NCBI RefSeq assembly: GCF_000620865.1
Contig: NZ_KK211190.1
Coordinates: 2,307,971-2,371,970 of the forward strand
Length of the DNA: 64,000 nucleotides
Reading direction: 5' to 3'
DNA from: Exiguobacterium sibiricum 7-3
Lineage (GTDB): Bacteria > Bacillota > Bacilli > Exiguobacteriales > Exiguobacteriaceae
Below, piece by piece: positions 10,050 to 17,618 of the stretch. The notes under the pieces were generated by a model. It made no database searches. It was not told the origin of the DNA and was given only the letters and a program-made list of their open reading frames with translations. Numbering within the stretch: the first letter of the stretch is position 1; each line of letters opens with the position of its first letter. A program made the translations under genes and the position numbers.

Positions 10050-10120
10050 CAAGTCGTTTCTTGGAAAGGATTTCCGTCTAAAGTAAACACATACTTTAAA
10101 TTGATAAAGGAGGAACGACG

Positions 10121-11419
10121 ATGAACTTAGAAGAAATGTTAGTCTCAGTCGATACGTTTTATGTCTTATTCGCTACCTTACTCGTCTTTACGATGCAGAT
10201 TGGATTTTTACTACTCGAAACAGGAATGTTACGGGCTAAAAATGCCGGGCACGTTGCAGTTAAACAATTAATCAGCTTCTCCGTTGCTGCCCTTGCCTTT
10301 TGGGCAATTGGCTTCGGACTGACGTTCGGGGATGGACCCGGCTTGATTGGAACAGAAGGATTTTTCCTTCAAGGAGGGTTTTCTAGTCTTGACTGGTCAA
10401 ATGTAACAATCGATGTCAAGTTCCTCTTCCAACTGTCATTTGTCGCCGTATCCCTCGCCATCGCCTGGGGTGGTTTTGCGGAACGAGCAAAACTCTCTGT
10501 TTACTTGCTGTTCGGGACGTTCTTCGTAGCCATCATCTATCCGATTATCGCCCGTTCAGTCTGGGCAGGCGGTTTTCTGGGTTCACTCGGGATGCAGGAT
10601 TTTGCCGGTTCGACCGTTGTCCATTTACAAGGTGGAATCGCCGCTCTCGTCGCCGCTCTGATTTTGAAAAAACGGATTGGTGCGGAAAAAACACCGTTAC
10701 TTGGTCATAATGTCATCTACTCCGTCGTCGGTGCTTTCATTCTGTGGTTATGTTGGTTTGGATTCAATGCCGGCTCGACATTAACGATTACTGACGGGTT
10801 CTTCAGTTATGTTGCCTTGACGACATTACTTGCAACAGCCGCTGGTGCCCTCGGAGCACTCGCCATTTCTTTTTGGCACCGTCGGGTTGCAGATATCCCG
10901 TCGATCATCAACGGCGTCTTAGCCGCCCTCGTCGCCATCACAGCCGCTTGTGCCTTCGTCGAACCGTGGGGAGCCGTTGTCATTGGTTTCCTGGCCGGTG
11001 TCATCACGTATGGAACAAGTATCCTGCTTGCCCGTCGTGTCGATGATCCATTGTGTGCTTTCTCTGTTCATGGTATTGCCGGGATTTGGGGTACACTCGC
11101 TACCGGATTCTTCGCTTCACCGAGACTGGTTGAAATCACTGGAATCGGAAAAGCTGGACTGTTTTACGGCGGTGGTTTTACACAACTTGGGGTTCAGGCT
11201 CTTGGTGTCGTCTTCGCAGTCGTCGTCGTCAGTGTTTTAAGTTACGCTTTCCTCAAGTTACTCGACGTAACGATTGGTCTCCGGATTACACGGGAAGATG
11301 AACTGCGTGGACTGGATGTCGCCGAGCACGGACAAGCGTCTTACGACCTCCCTGCGCCGGTCAGCAAAGAATTGCATCCTGATTATCAACAGGAAGAGTC
11401 GACTGAAAAAGTCAACTGA
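10121..11419 (+). CDS. amtB: Ammonium transporter (Amt/MEP/Rh family)
   Basis: A 432-residue membrane channel-like transporter for ammonium, equivalent to B. subtilis NrgA. Eleven hydrophobic helices are apparent. Family segments include LLETGMLRAKN near residue 32, GFAERAKLSVY, a twin-His helix STVVHLQGGIAALVAA, and CAFSVHGIAGIWGTLATG. No cleavable signal peptide. A strong AAAGGAGG site precedes the ATG. Unusually, no glnK/nrgB (PII) gene follows: a terminator does. Expression should depend on TnrA through the perfect upstream box. Confidence 0.96.
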   Translation: MNLEEMLVSVDTFYVLFATLLVFTMQIGFLLLETGMLRAKNAGHVAVKQLISFSVAALAFWAIGFGLTFGDGPGLIGTEGFFLQGGFSSLDWSNVTIDVKFLFQLSFVAVSLAIAWGGFAERAKLSVYLLFGTFFVAIIYPIIARSVWAGGFLGSLGMQDFAGSTVVHLQGGIAALVAALILKKRIGAEKTPLLGHNVIYSVVGAFILWLCWFGFNAGSTLTITDGFFSYVALTTLLATAAGALGALAISFWHRRVADIPSIINGVLAALVAITAACAFVEPWGAVVIGFLAGVITYGTSILLARRVDDPLCAFSVHGIAGIWGTLATGFFASPRLVEITGIGKAGLFYGGGFTQLGVQALGVVFAVVVVSVLSYAFLKLLDVTIGLRITREDELRGLDVAEHGQASYDLPAPVSKELHPDYQQEESTEKVN

Positions 11420-11430
11420 ACAGTATCGTC

Positions 11431-11466
11431 AAATACCCCTTTGCCATCTGTGGCAAAGGGGTATTT
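11431..11466. terminator. Bidirectional intrinsic terminator
   Basis: A perfect 15-bp hairpin AAATACCCCTTTGCC / GGCAAAGGGGTATTT lies between the convergent amtB and ecsB genes. Confidence 0.88.
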
Positions 11467-11483
11467 TGCGTTTGATTCTACGG

Positions 11484-12623
11484 TTACTTTTTCCTAGCGT
11501 AATATTCAGCGACAACGAGTGCCAAAATAGCTCCTGCGACCACAGTCAGAAAACCGCTGATCAGATATCCGGCTGCCGTTAAAACCAACACTTGTAAAAA
11601 TGAAGTGATTCGAAGCACTTTTCGTTTTGAAGCCGTCGCATTTCCAAACGGGAGCAAGCGGGTCAACAAATGTGAATCGATCGCCCGTGTGAATGGAGCC
11701 AATTGAAAGCTCGTTAGTCCGCTAAATGCGGGTACAGCAAGGACAACCAACCACTCATTGTCTTTCCCGAGCCACATGAACACGGCTCCGATCAGCGTCA
11801 GACGAACAATCAAACCAATCCCATCCGTACTTCGAATGAATTGTTTCATGTACAGATAATCAAACGTCCGGTTTCGGTCAAATCCGATCTTTTCCACCAA
11901 AACACTTAAGAGACGTCGGCGTTTATACGTCGTCGATAATCGCGGTACATCGACAAACCAGTTCGCGATTCGGTAAAAACGGTCACGTGATTCCTGTTCC
12001 AGCGCGATCCAGTCCATCAACGGCAGCTGGTCTTGTTTTTTCAAATGAAGCGTCAGCAACAATAAACTCGTGACCACAATGCTGAACGCTCCCATCCCGA
12101 GCATGACAAGAATCCCGGCACCGGTCGCGTATAAGAGGACAATCCGATGACCGACCCCTTCGAGTTTCGATAAGTTAGCCGCGGCACCGATCATGCTCAA
12201 GGCTGCAAACAGAATAAACAATCCGATTGGTGAGGTCTCTTCTGTCCGAACATATAATACAGCGACAGCGAGAAACGGGATGACGGCACGAATCATGCCA
12301 TAAAAAGCATTGTAGAGTCGAATCCGCTTCATGTAACCTGCAAGGTGTGGCAGACTCGGAAGCAAAAAGACTTGGTCCGCTTCAGTTAAAAAGGTTCGTG
12401 TTGATCGATAAAAGGCCAACAGAATGAACAGGCTGCCCATGACCAGGTTCCCGGGGAACGACGGGTCCAGTTGATCTAAAAATCGACCGTACACCACAAG
12501 ACCATACAAGACAACGAAATAGACGGTAAACAGCAAACCGCCGTTCGCCATGTACCGGGTATACTTCGTCATTTCTGCCATAGCGGCCTGGTACCGTGTG
12601 CGCCATAAAGCGGAACTTGTCAT
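11484..12623 (-). CDS. ecsB: ABC transporter permease EcsB
   Basis: A 379-residue integral membrane protein with many hydrophobic segments and an N-terminus of the EcsB type (LWRTRYQAAMAEMTKYTRYMANGG). It partners EcsA; the Ecs exporter is known to affect secretion, competence and intramembrane proteolysis by RasP in B. subtilis, though the substrate is debated. The start overlaps the ecsA stop by 4 bases, so both are translated together. The third gene of the Bacillus operon, ecsC, is not present: the next gene is the convergent amtB. Confidence 0.88.
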   Translation of the reverse strand: MTSSALWRTRYQAAMAEMTKYTRYMANGGLLFTVYFVVLYGLVVYGRFLDQLDPSFPGNLVMGSLFILLAFYRSTRTFLTEADQVFLLPSLPHLAGYMKRIRLYNAFYGMIRAVIPFLAVAVLYVRTEETSPIGLFILFAALSMIGAAANLSKLEGVGHRIVLLYATGAGILVMLGMGAFSIVVTSLLLLTLHLKKQDQLPLMDWIALEQESRDRFYRIANWFVDVPRLSTTYKRRRLLSVLVEKIGFDRNRTFDYLYMKQFIRSTDGIGLIVRLTLIGAVFMWLGKDNEWLVVLAVPAFSGLTSFQLAPFTRAIDSHLLTRLLPFGNATASKRKVLRITSFLQVLVLTAAGYLISGFLTVVAGAILALVVAEYYARKK

Positions 12624-13360
12624 CGTTCTGCCTCCTCGATGGCCGCGACATAGATATCATCAAGGGAACCGTCCTTCAAGTCATAGCGATTTCGAAGTTC
12701 CCCCGTCGTTCCTTCTGCAGCGATTTGCCCTTCATGCAATAAGATGAAACGATTGCAATGACGTTCTGCCGTCTCTAAAATATGTGTCGACATCAGGATT
12801 CCTTTACCGTCCGCTTTTAATTCACTGAAAATCGTCAACAGTTCCCGAATAGCAAGCGGATCGAGTCCGACGAACGGTTCATCGACAATCAACAACTCGC
12901 TTCCTGTCACCAAAGCACAGAGAATCATCGCTTTTTGTTTCATTCCTTTGGAAAAAACACTCGGAAACCATTCCAGCTGTTTTGTCATTCGAAGCCTGAC
13001 TGCGTAATGATTGATTCGTTCCTGAGCTTGTTTTTCCTCAACTGCATACCCTTGCGCCATCAAACGCAAATGTTCACGTAAAGTCAATTGTTCATATAAC
13101 ATCGGTTGCTCTGGAATGTAGGCGACTTGTTTTCGGTATGTCTGTTCATCCTGTTCTAAACTGACCCCGTTGATTAAAATTTCACCTGACTTGACCGGTA
13201 ACAAACCGAGTATATGTTTAATCGTCGTCGATTTCCCAGCACCGTTTAAACCAATTAATCCAACAAGTTCCCCTTGGTTTACCGATATATTAATGTCGTG
13301 GAGGACTTTTTTGGCTCCATATCCTCCTGATAAATCATTTATTTTTAATAACACACTCAT
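12620..13360 (-). CDS. ecsA: ABC transporter ATP-binding protein EcsA
   Basis: A 246-residue nucleotide-binding subunit. Walker A is GLNGAGKSTT (about residues 37-46), Q-loop AYIPEQPMLYEQL, signature FSKGMKQKAMILCAL (a divergent LSGGQ), Walker B LLIVDEPFVGLD, and switch His in MSTHILETAE. The signature variant SKGMKQK is typical of the EcsA/YtrB subfamily. The start ATG has AAGGGAG upstream. In B. subtilis hit lies directly beside ecsA; here about 2.4 kb with the glsB cluster and a TcaA-like gene separates them. Confidence 0.92.
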   Translation of the reverse strand: MSVLLKINDLSGGYGAKKVLHDINISVNQGELVGLIGLNGAGKSTTIKHILGLLPVKSGEILINGVSLEQDEQTYRKQVAYIPEQPMLYEQLTLREHLRLMAQGYAVEEKQAQERINHYAVRLRMTKQLEWFPSVFSKGMKQKAMILCALVTGSELLIVDEPFVGLDPLAIRELLTIFSELKADGKGILMSTHILETAERHCNRFILLHEGQIAAEGTTGELRNRYDLKDGSLDDIYVAAIEEAER

Positions 13361-13691
13361 CGACTCCCTTCATTAACCATCCTAGACAATTCATTCTGAC
13401 TTTTCTAGTTTGAGTCATTTTTTTATTAAGAAAAGGTTTGAATACATCTTTTTACGGTAATTACTCTAAGTGTAATCGTTACATCAATATATGAAAACGA
13501 CTTACAAAAATTGAAAGTAGCATTTTAAATACGAGTTTCACTAAGAGGTAACTGGTACAATCGTCTAGCCATTTTAATTTTAACGTTTTTACCTCACTGG
13601 TTGAAATGATTATTTAAAGGCTTTCATCTTTCAATGTGTTTACAACTGCCTGAAAACAGGTAAATCTAAAGTAAGAAAAGGAGGGTTCCAA
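13361..13691. other. 331-bp intergenic region, AT-rich
   Basis: No convincing coding sequence or RNA fold is seen here. It contains the ecsA upstream region on minus and, at its right end, a candidate SigB-type promoter for the glsB-like cluster. Confidence 0.6.
13638..13663 (+). promoter_or_regulatory. Candidate SigB-type stress promoter of the glsB cluster
   Basis: GTTTAC (13638-13643), 14-base spacer, AGGTAA (13658-13663), compared with the Bacillus SigB consensus GTTTAA-N12-15-GGGTAT/A. It predicts a transcript start about 20 bases upstream of the first gene, just before the AAAGGAGG ribosome binding site. Confidence 0.5.
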
Positions 13692-13943
13692 ATGGGATTC
13701 TTATGGGCTTTAATCGTCGGTGGATTAATCGGTTGGGTAGCTAGTCTCATCATCGGAAAAGACGTACCAGGTGGTATCATCGGTAACATCGTTGCTGGGT
13801 TTGTCGGAGCAATGATCGGTCAAGCAATCTTCGGTACAATGGGACCGGATATCGCTGGTTTCGCTATTATTCCAGCTATCTTAGGTGCTATCATCTTAAT
13901 CTTCATCGTGTCATTGATTCTTCGTTCAGTACGTCGTAAATGA
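13692..13943 (+). CDS. GlsB/YeaQ/YmgE family membrane protein, copy 1
   Basis: An 83-residue protein of the transglycosylase-associated (GlsB/YeaQ/YmgE) family with three glycine-rich transmembrane helices and a short basic C-terminus (LRSVRRK). Motifs GLIGWVASLIIGKDVPGGIIGN and GAIILIFIVSLILR are family-typical. GlsB-type proteins are linked to general stress and envelope homeostasis; the biochemical function is unknown. It is the first of three tandem near-identical copies, preceded by AAAGGAGG and a SigB-like promoter. Confidence 0.9.
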   Translation: MGFLWALIVGGLIGWVASLIIGKDVPGGIIGNIVAGFVGAMIGQAIFGTMGPDIAGFAIIPAILGAIILIFIVSLILRSVRRK

Positions 13944-13995
13944 TTTATTGAAATAATGATCAGTACGTAAATTTTATTAAAGGAGTGTTTTTTAA

Positions 13996-14247
13996 ATGGG
14001 ATTCTTATGGGCTTTAATCGTCGGTGGATTAATTGGATGGGTAGCTAGTCTCATCATCGGAAAAGACGTACCAGGCGGCATCATCGGTAACATCATCGCA
14101 GGTTTTGTTGGTTCAATGATAGGACAAGCTATTTTCGGTTCAATGGGACCTACTATCGGCGGATTCGCAATCATTCCAGCTATCTTAGGTGCAATCATCT
14201 TAATCTTCATCGTATCGTTGATTCTTCGTTCAGTACGTCGCAAATAA
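13996..14247 (+). CDS. GlsB/YeaQ/YmgE family membrane protein, copy 2
   Basis: 83 residues and almost identical to copy 1 at both protein and DNA level, including the first 12 codons and the C-terminal LRSVRRK. Changes such as VAGFVGAM to IAGFVGSM are conservative. It lies 52 bases after copy 1 with no terminator between, preceded by AAAGGAGTG. Likely co-transcribed with its neighbours. Confidence 0.9.
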   Translation: MGFLWALIVGGLIGWVASLIIGKDVPGGIIGNIIAGFVGSMIGQAIFGSMGPTIGGFAIIPAILGAIILIFIVSLILRSVRRK

Positions 14248-14280
14248 TTTAAACTACTAAAACTAAAAGGAGTGTTTTAA

Positions 14281-14532
14281 ATGGGATTCTTATGGGCTTT
14301 AATCGTTGGTGGTATTATTGGTTGGTTAGCAAGTCTTATTCTCGGTAAAGATGTACCAGGTGGCGTTATCGGTAACATCATCGCAGGTTTTGTCGGTTCA
14401 ATGATCGGACAAGCTCTTTTCGGAAGTTGGGGACCATCAGTTGCCGGTTTCGCAATCGTACCAGCTATCCTTGGTGCAATCATCTTAATCTTAATCGTTT
14501 CGTTCATCCTTCGTGCGGTCAACAAACGATAA
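14281..14532 (+). CDS. GlsB/YeaQ/YmgE family membrane protein, copy 3
   Basis: 83 residues and the most divergent of the three copies: it has GGIIGWLASLILGKDVPGGVIGN, a Trp in LFGSWGPSVAG, and ends LRAVNKR instead of LRSVRRK. It starts 33 bases after copy 2 with the same AAAGGAGTGTTTTAA leader, showing that the duplication unit includes the ribosome binding site. A terminator follows, closing the three-gene operon. Confidence 0.9.
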   Translation: MGFLWALIVGGIIGWLASLILGKDVPGGVIGNIIAGFVGSMIGQALFGSWGPSVAGFAIVPAILGAIILILIVSFILRAVNKR

Positions 14533-14548
14533 TCTAATTTACTACAAC

Positions 14549-14587
14549 AAACCACTAAAGACGTCATGTCTCTAGTGGTTTTTTTGT
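14549..14587 (+). terminator. Terminator of the glsB-like cluster
   Basis: Hairpin AAACCACTA...TAGTGGTTT with an inner AGAC/GTCT pairing, followed by seven Ts. Confidence 0.85.
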
Positions 14588-14603
14588 TTGGACTGCGGAT
14601 TTT

Positions 14604-15674
14604 TTAGTTACGTAACTCCAGCCACATTTTCCCTGATCGTTCGATGACACGTTTTTCCGACTTGATATTCAGCCACCCTAACAAGTCGTCAAAAAAACTT
14701 GATGGATATTTCCAAACCGTCCCGACTGATTCCGCTGATTTAGATTCCGGCTTGCCGGCGACTGCTTCCAGCTCAGATGTCGTTTTATTCAAATCAATTA
14801 AGATACTTCTGACCTCTTGGTTCTCATATGCTACTTCAAATCCGTCATATGTCGTCTTATTGGCAATTTGGCTTGTTGGAGGACCAAATGTTTTTTCGAA
14901 TTTAGATTGACTTTGACCAATATAATCCGTCATCTGCCCAACACTTTTCCCTGTTCTCGCCTTTACTTCCGCTTCCAGTAATTTTTCGATATCGACACCG
15001 TATTGTTCCTTTTGATCCGGCGCAACTTGTTGCGCGAGTTTAAATGCTACCGTCGTCTTTCTTTGATCCCCCAACTGAACGGTCTCAGTCGCCTGTCCCG
15101 TCTTCCCATTCGCTTTCACGCGTGCTGACACATCATACTCGCCCGGAAAACGTTCGATTGTTAACGGAGCTTGTCGATCCGCGTTACCCGCTGGCGCATT
15201 ATCGACTGAAATGGCCGCCGTTTCCGTATCAACCCTCACTTCCAGTGTCTGTTTGTTTAAATGAAGGATGTACGTATCAAACCAAAATCGGCCCGACTGT
15301 TTTTTCAGCGAAAATAAATCTTGCTGCTTTGTCCGTTTTGTTGCTTTCGGATAATTGTTTTGATCAGATTTAATTTCAGCTACAGCCCTCGCAAGCCGTT
15401 CCGGGTCCGCCTTAAACCATTTCATGAGCTGATTCGTTTCCGCAAGCTTTAACGGTTTGTTGTTGAGGTAAACTAATTGTTGAAACGTTTCCCGATCTTG
15501 TTCCTGCAATGCCTTTTGAAAGACTTGGTCTGTCTGTTGCCGATCTGCAGCCGGTTTGATTTGACTCCAACCGATCCAAGTCATCAGACAAGCAAGTGTA
15601 ATGATACCCACGATGAGTCCGATTCGCTGATTTCGTTTTTTCTTTTTTTCATATACAGTGATGCGAGACGGCAT
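14604..15674 (-). CDS. Membrane-anchored TcaA/YvbJ-like protein
   Basis: 356 residues with a short basic N-terminus (KKKKRNQR), one transmembrane helix (LIVGIITLACLMTWIGW, about residues 24-40) and a large extracellular part. The region TFQQLVYLNNKPLKLAETNQLMKWFKADPERL resembles the TcaA second/NTF2-like domains. The mid-region (PGEYDVSARV...TVQLGDQRKTTVAFKL) resembles the following beta domain. S. aureus TcaA affects glycopeptide sensitivity, but function here is unknown. The N-terminal zinc ribbon found in many TcaA/YvbJ proteins is absent. Assignment rests on architecture and motif similarity only. Confidence 0.55.
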   Translation of the reverse strand: MPSRITVYEKKKKRNQRIGLIVGIITLACLMTWIGWSQIKPAADRQQTDQVFQKALQEQDRETFQQLVYLNNKPLKLAETNQLMKWFKADPERLARAVAEIKSDQNNYPKATKRTKQQDLFSLKKQSGRFWFDTYILHLNKQTLEVRVDTETAAISVDNAPAGNADRQAPLTIERFPGEYDVSARVKANGKTGQATETVQLGDQRKTTVAFKLAQQVAPDQKEQYGVDIEKLLEAEVKARTGKSVGQMTDYIGQSQSKFEKTFGPPTSQIANKTTYDGFEVAYENQEVRSILIDLNKTTSELEAVAGKPESKSAESVGTVWKYPSSFFDDLLGWLNIKSEKRVIERSGKMWLELRN

Positions 15675-15804
15675 CTTCGTTTCCCCTACCTTCTTATTTT
15701 AGGATTTCCTTTAGTTTAGAAACCCTTCATATCCTTGTCAATCGCCCGCAAGACCGATTCAGTCGAGTATACTAAAGCTATATCCATCTGAAGGAGTGAG
15801 TCCA

Positions 15805-16230
15805 TTGCAAAAAGAAAACTGTATTTTCTGTAAGATTGCTAATCACGACATCCCAAGCCATAAAGTTTTTGAAAATGAAGAAGTTTTAGCTTTTCTCGAT
15901 CTATCACAAGTAACGAAAGGTCATACGCTTGTCATTCCAAAACAGCACGCTGATAACGTCTACGATTTATCTGCAGAAAGTGCACGGGCTGTTTTTGCGA
16001 CCATTCCGGAAATCAGTCGTGCTTTACAACAGGAGACGGGTGCTGCCGGAATGAACATTTTATCGAACACCGGGAAGGTTGCCGGACAGTCTGTTTCCCA
16101 CTTTCATCTCCATCTCATTCCACGCCATGATAAACACGATGGCTTTGGTGCGAAATGGGAAGTACACAATGAAGATTATACGGCTGAGGAATTAGCAACA
16201 ATCGCCGAATCCATCAAAAACCGTCTCTGA
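15805..16230 (+). CDS. hit: HIT family nucleotide hydrolase
   Basis: About 141 residues. It begins ENCIFCKIANHDIPSHKVFENEEVLAFLD and carries the histidine triad HFHLHLIPR near residue 101, the active site of HINT/Fhit nucleotidyl hydrolases. Orthologue of B. subtilis Hit, encoded beside ecs. The start is TTG at 15805: AAGGAG lies 8 bases upstream, whereas the in-frame GTG at 15796 overlaps that site. It starts the hit-yhaH-scoC-prsA stretch conserved in Bacillales. Confidence 0.92.
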   Translation: MQKENCIFCKIANHDIPSHKVFENEEVLAFLDLSQVTKGHTLVIPKQHADNVYDLSAESARAVFATIPEISRALQQETGAAGMNILSNTGKVAGQSVSHFHLHLIPRHDKHDGFGAKWEVHNEDYTAEELATIAESIKNRL

Positions 16231-16284
16231 CGACTTCAAAAACCGGTCAATTACTGACTCATTTTAGAAATATTGCCGAAATAG

Positions 16285-16309
16285 GTTTCTAATATCGAAT
16301 TTTCGGTAA
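16285..16309 (+). promoter_or_regulatory. Weak candidate SigB-type promoter of yhaH
   Basis: GTTTCT (16285-16290), 13-base spacer, CGGTAA (16304-16309); each box matches the SigB consensus at about 4 of 6 positions. YtxH-domain genes of B. subtilis (ytxGHJ) are SigB-dependent, which makes this plausible but unproven. Confidence 0.3.
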
Positions 16310-16352
16310 AATAATATGAAACAAATATTTTAATATCGAAAGGAGGTAAACT

Positions 16353-16694
16353 ATGTCGAAGCGTCCCCATCGTAATTGGGTCGCTTTTGGTGCTACGCTG
16401 TCGCTTGTGACTTTTTACGGTTTGAAGGCGCTTCGCCAAGGTACTAAAAGTGACTCTTCGAATGGTAAACAACGTCGAAATTCTTATTCTACAATCGTAA
16501 CGAACATGCAGGATTTAACACAGGAGGGAAAGAATCTAATAGAGACAGCCAAACTTTCTGGCATGACCTTTAAAGAAGAAGTAACAAAAGATGTCTCTCA
16601 GTACCAGTCAGAGGTTCAAGAATCACTCGCTCGTCTTCAAAAATTTGCTGATGAGGCAAAACAAGACGTCGATCATCTCACTCCCCAACAGTAA
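16353..16694 (+). CDS. YhaH/YtxH-like protein
   Basis: 113 residues with one hydrophobic N-terminal segment (NWVAFGATLSLVTFYGLKAL) and a long charged, probably coiled-coil C-terminal half (TKDVSQYQSEVQESLARLQKFADEAKQDVDHL), the YtxH layout. The position between hit and scoC matches B. subtilis yhaH. The function of the family is unknown; several members are general stress proteins. An AAAGGAGG site precedes the ATG. Confidence 0.7.
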   Translation: MSKRPHRNWVAFGATLSLVTFYGLKALRQGTKSDSSNGKQRRNSYSTIVTNMQDLTQEGKNLIETAKLSGMTFKEEVTKDVSQYQSEVQESLARLQKFADEAKQDVDHLTPQQ

Positions 16695-16778
16695 CGATCC
16701 GCTGCTTCGATTTGTTTTTGTATAGTTTGCATTTTGCGCGTTTGAGCCATTGTCACCTTTCGAAAGGATGAGTCAGAT

Positions 16779-17348
16779 ATGGAACACGAAAAATTATATC
16801 CTGGACAAGAAGCACTGTTATACAGTCATAAAATTGTCCAATTGAGCAAAGCACTATGGAAAACGGTAGAAAAAGATTGGCAAAATTGGATCAAACCATT
16901 TGATTTAAATATTAATGAACATCATATTTTATGGATTTCCCATGCACTGGGTGGTGCTTCGATTTCTGAAATCGCCAAATACGGTGTGATGCACGTCTCG
17001 ACTGCATTCAACTTCTCTAAAAAATTAGAAGACCGTGGACTTTTGACATTTTCGAAAAAAGAGACGGATAAACGAAATACCTATGTCCAACTGACCCCGG
17101 AAGGTGAAAGTCTATTGCTTGAGACGATTCAAGCGTTCCGTCCAGAAGAAAATGGTGTTTTCCGTGCTTCGTTGCCACTCCAGGAGCTTTACGGTAAATT
17201 CCCAGAGCTGACAGACATATCAGCAATCGTTCGTCGTCTCTATGGCGACAGCTTTATGGACATTTTTGCAGAGACATCAAAAATGATTACAGAAGAAGCG
17301 GACCGGCGTCCACAAGACCCGGTTATCGACTCGATCAAAAAAGCATGA
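16779..17348 (+). CDS. scoC: MarR-family transition-state regulator ScoC (Hpr)
   Basis: A 189-residue winged-helix repressor. The MarR DNA-binding region is visible as [47 protein letters not shown] followed by the wing [17 protein letters not shown]. This is strongly like B. subtilis Hpr/ScoC, which represses extracellular protease, sporulation and peptide-transport genes in late growth. Position between yhaH and prsA is conserved. It is followed by a hairpin terminator. Confidence 0.9.
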   Translation: MEHEKLYPGQEALLYSHKIVQLSKALWKTVEKDWQNWIKPFDLNINEHHILWISHALGGASISEIAKYGVMHVSTAFNFSKKLEDRGLLTFSKKETDKRNTYVQLTPEGESLLLETIQAFRPEENGVFRASLPLQELYGKFPELTDISAIVRRLYGDSFMDIFAETSKMITEEADRRPQDPVIDSIKKA

Positions 17349-17371
17349 CCTTTGCACGAATTCTTGGAGTT

Positions 17372-17407
17372 AACGTTCTAAGCCTTGTGGCCTAGGACGT
17401 TTTTTTG
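17372..17407 (+). terminator. Terminator of scoC
   Basis: Hairpin AACGTTCTAAGCC / GGCCTAGGACGTT (two non-canonical pairs) followed by a run of seven Ts. Confidence 0.8.
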
Positions 17408-17618
17408 TGATTTTTGAAAGTAACGTTCCCTTTACCGTTCTGTCTCAAAACGTTGCGATGCCTCACAATTTCCCACAAAAATAGTCCTCTCCTCTTGTAC
17501 TTGATGTGATAGCATGGGGTAAGAGCAAATCACTTTCGATTTTGCGGAAAGCTGTCAAGATAACGAAGATATGATATGATAGAACGGTTGAAATAAATGG
17601 TAAATTAGGGGTGTATGT

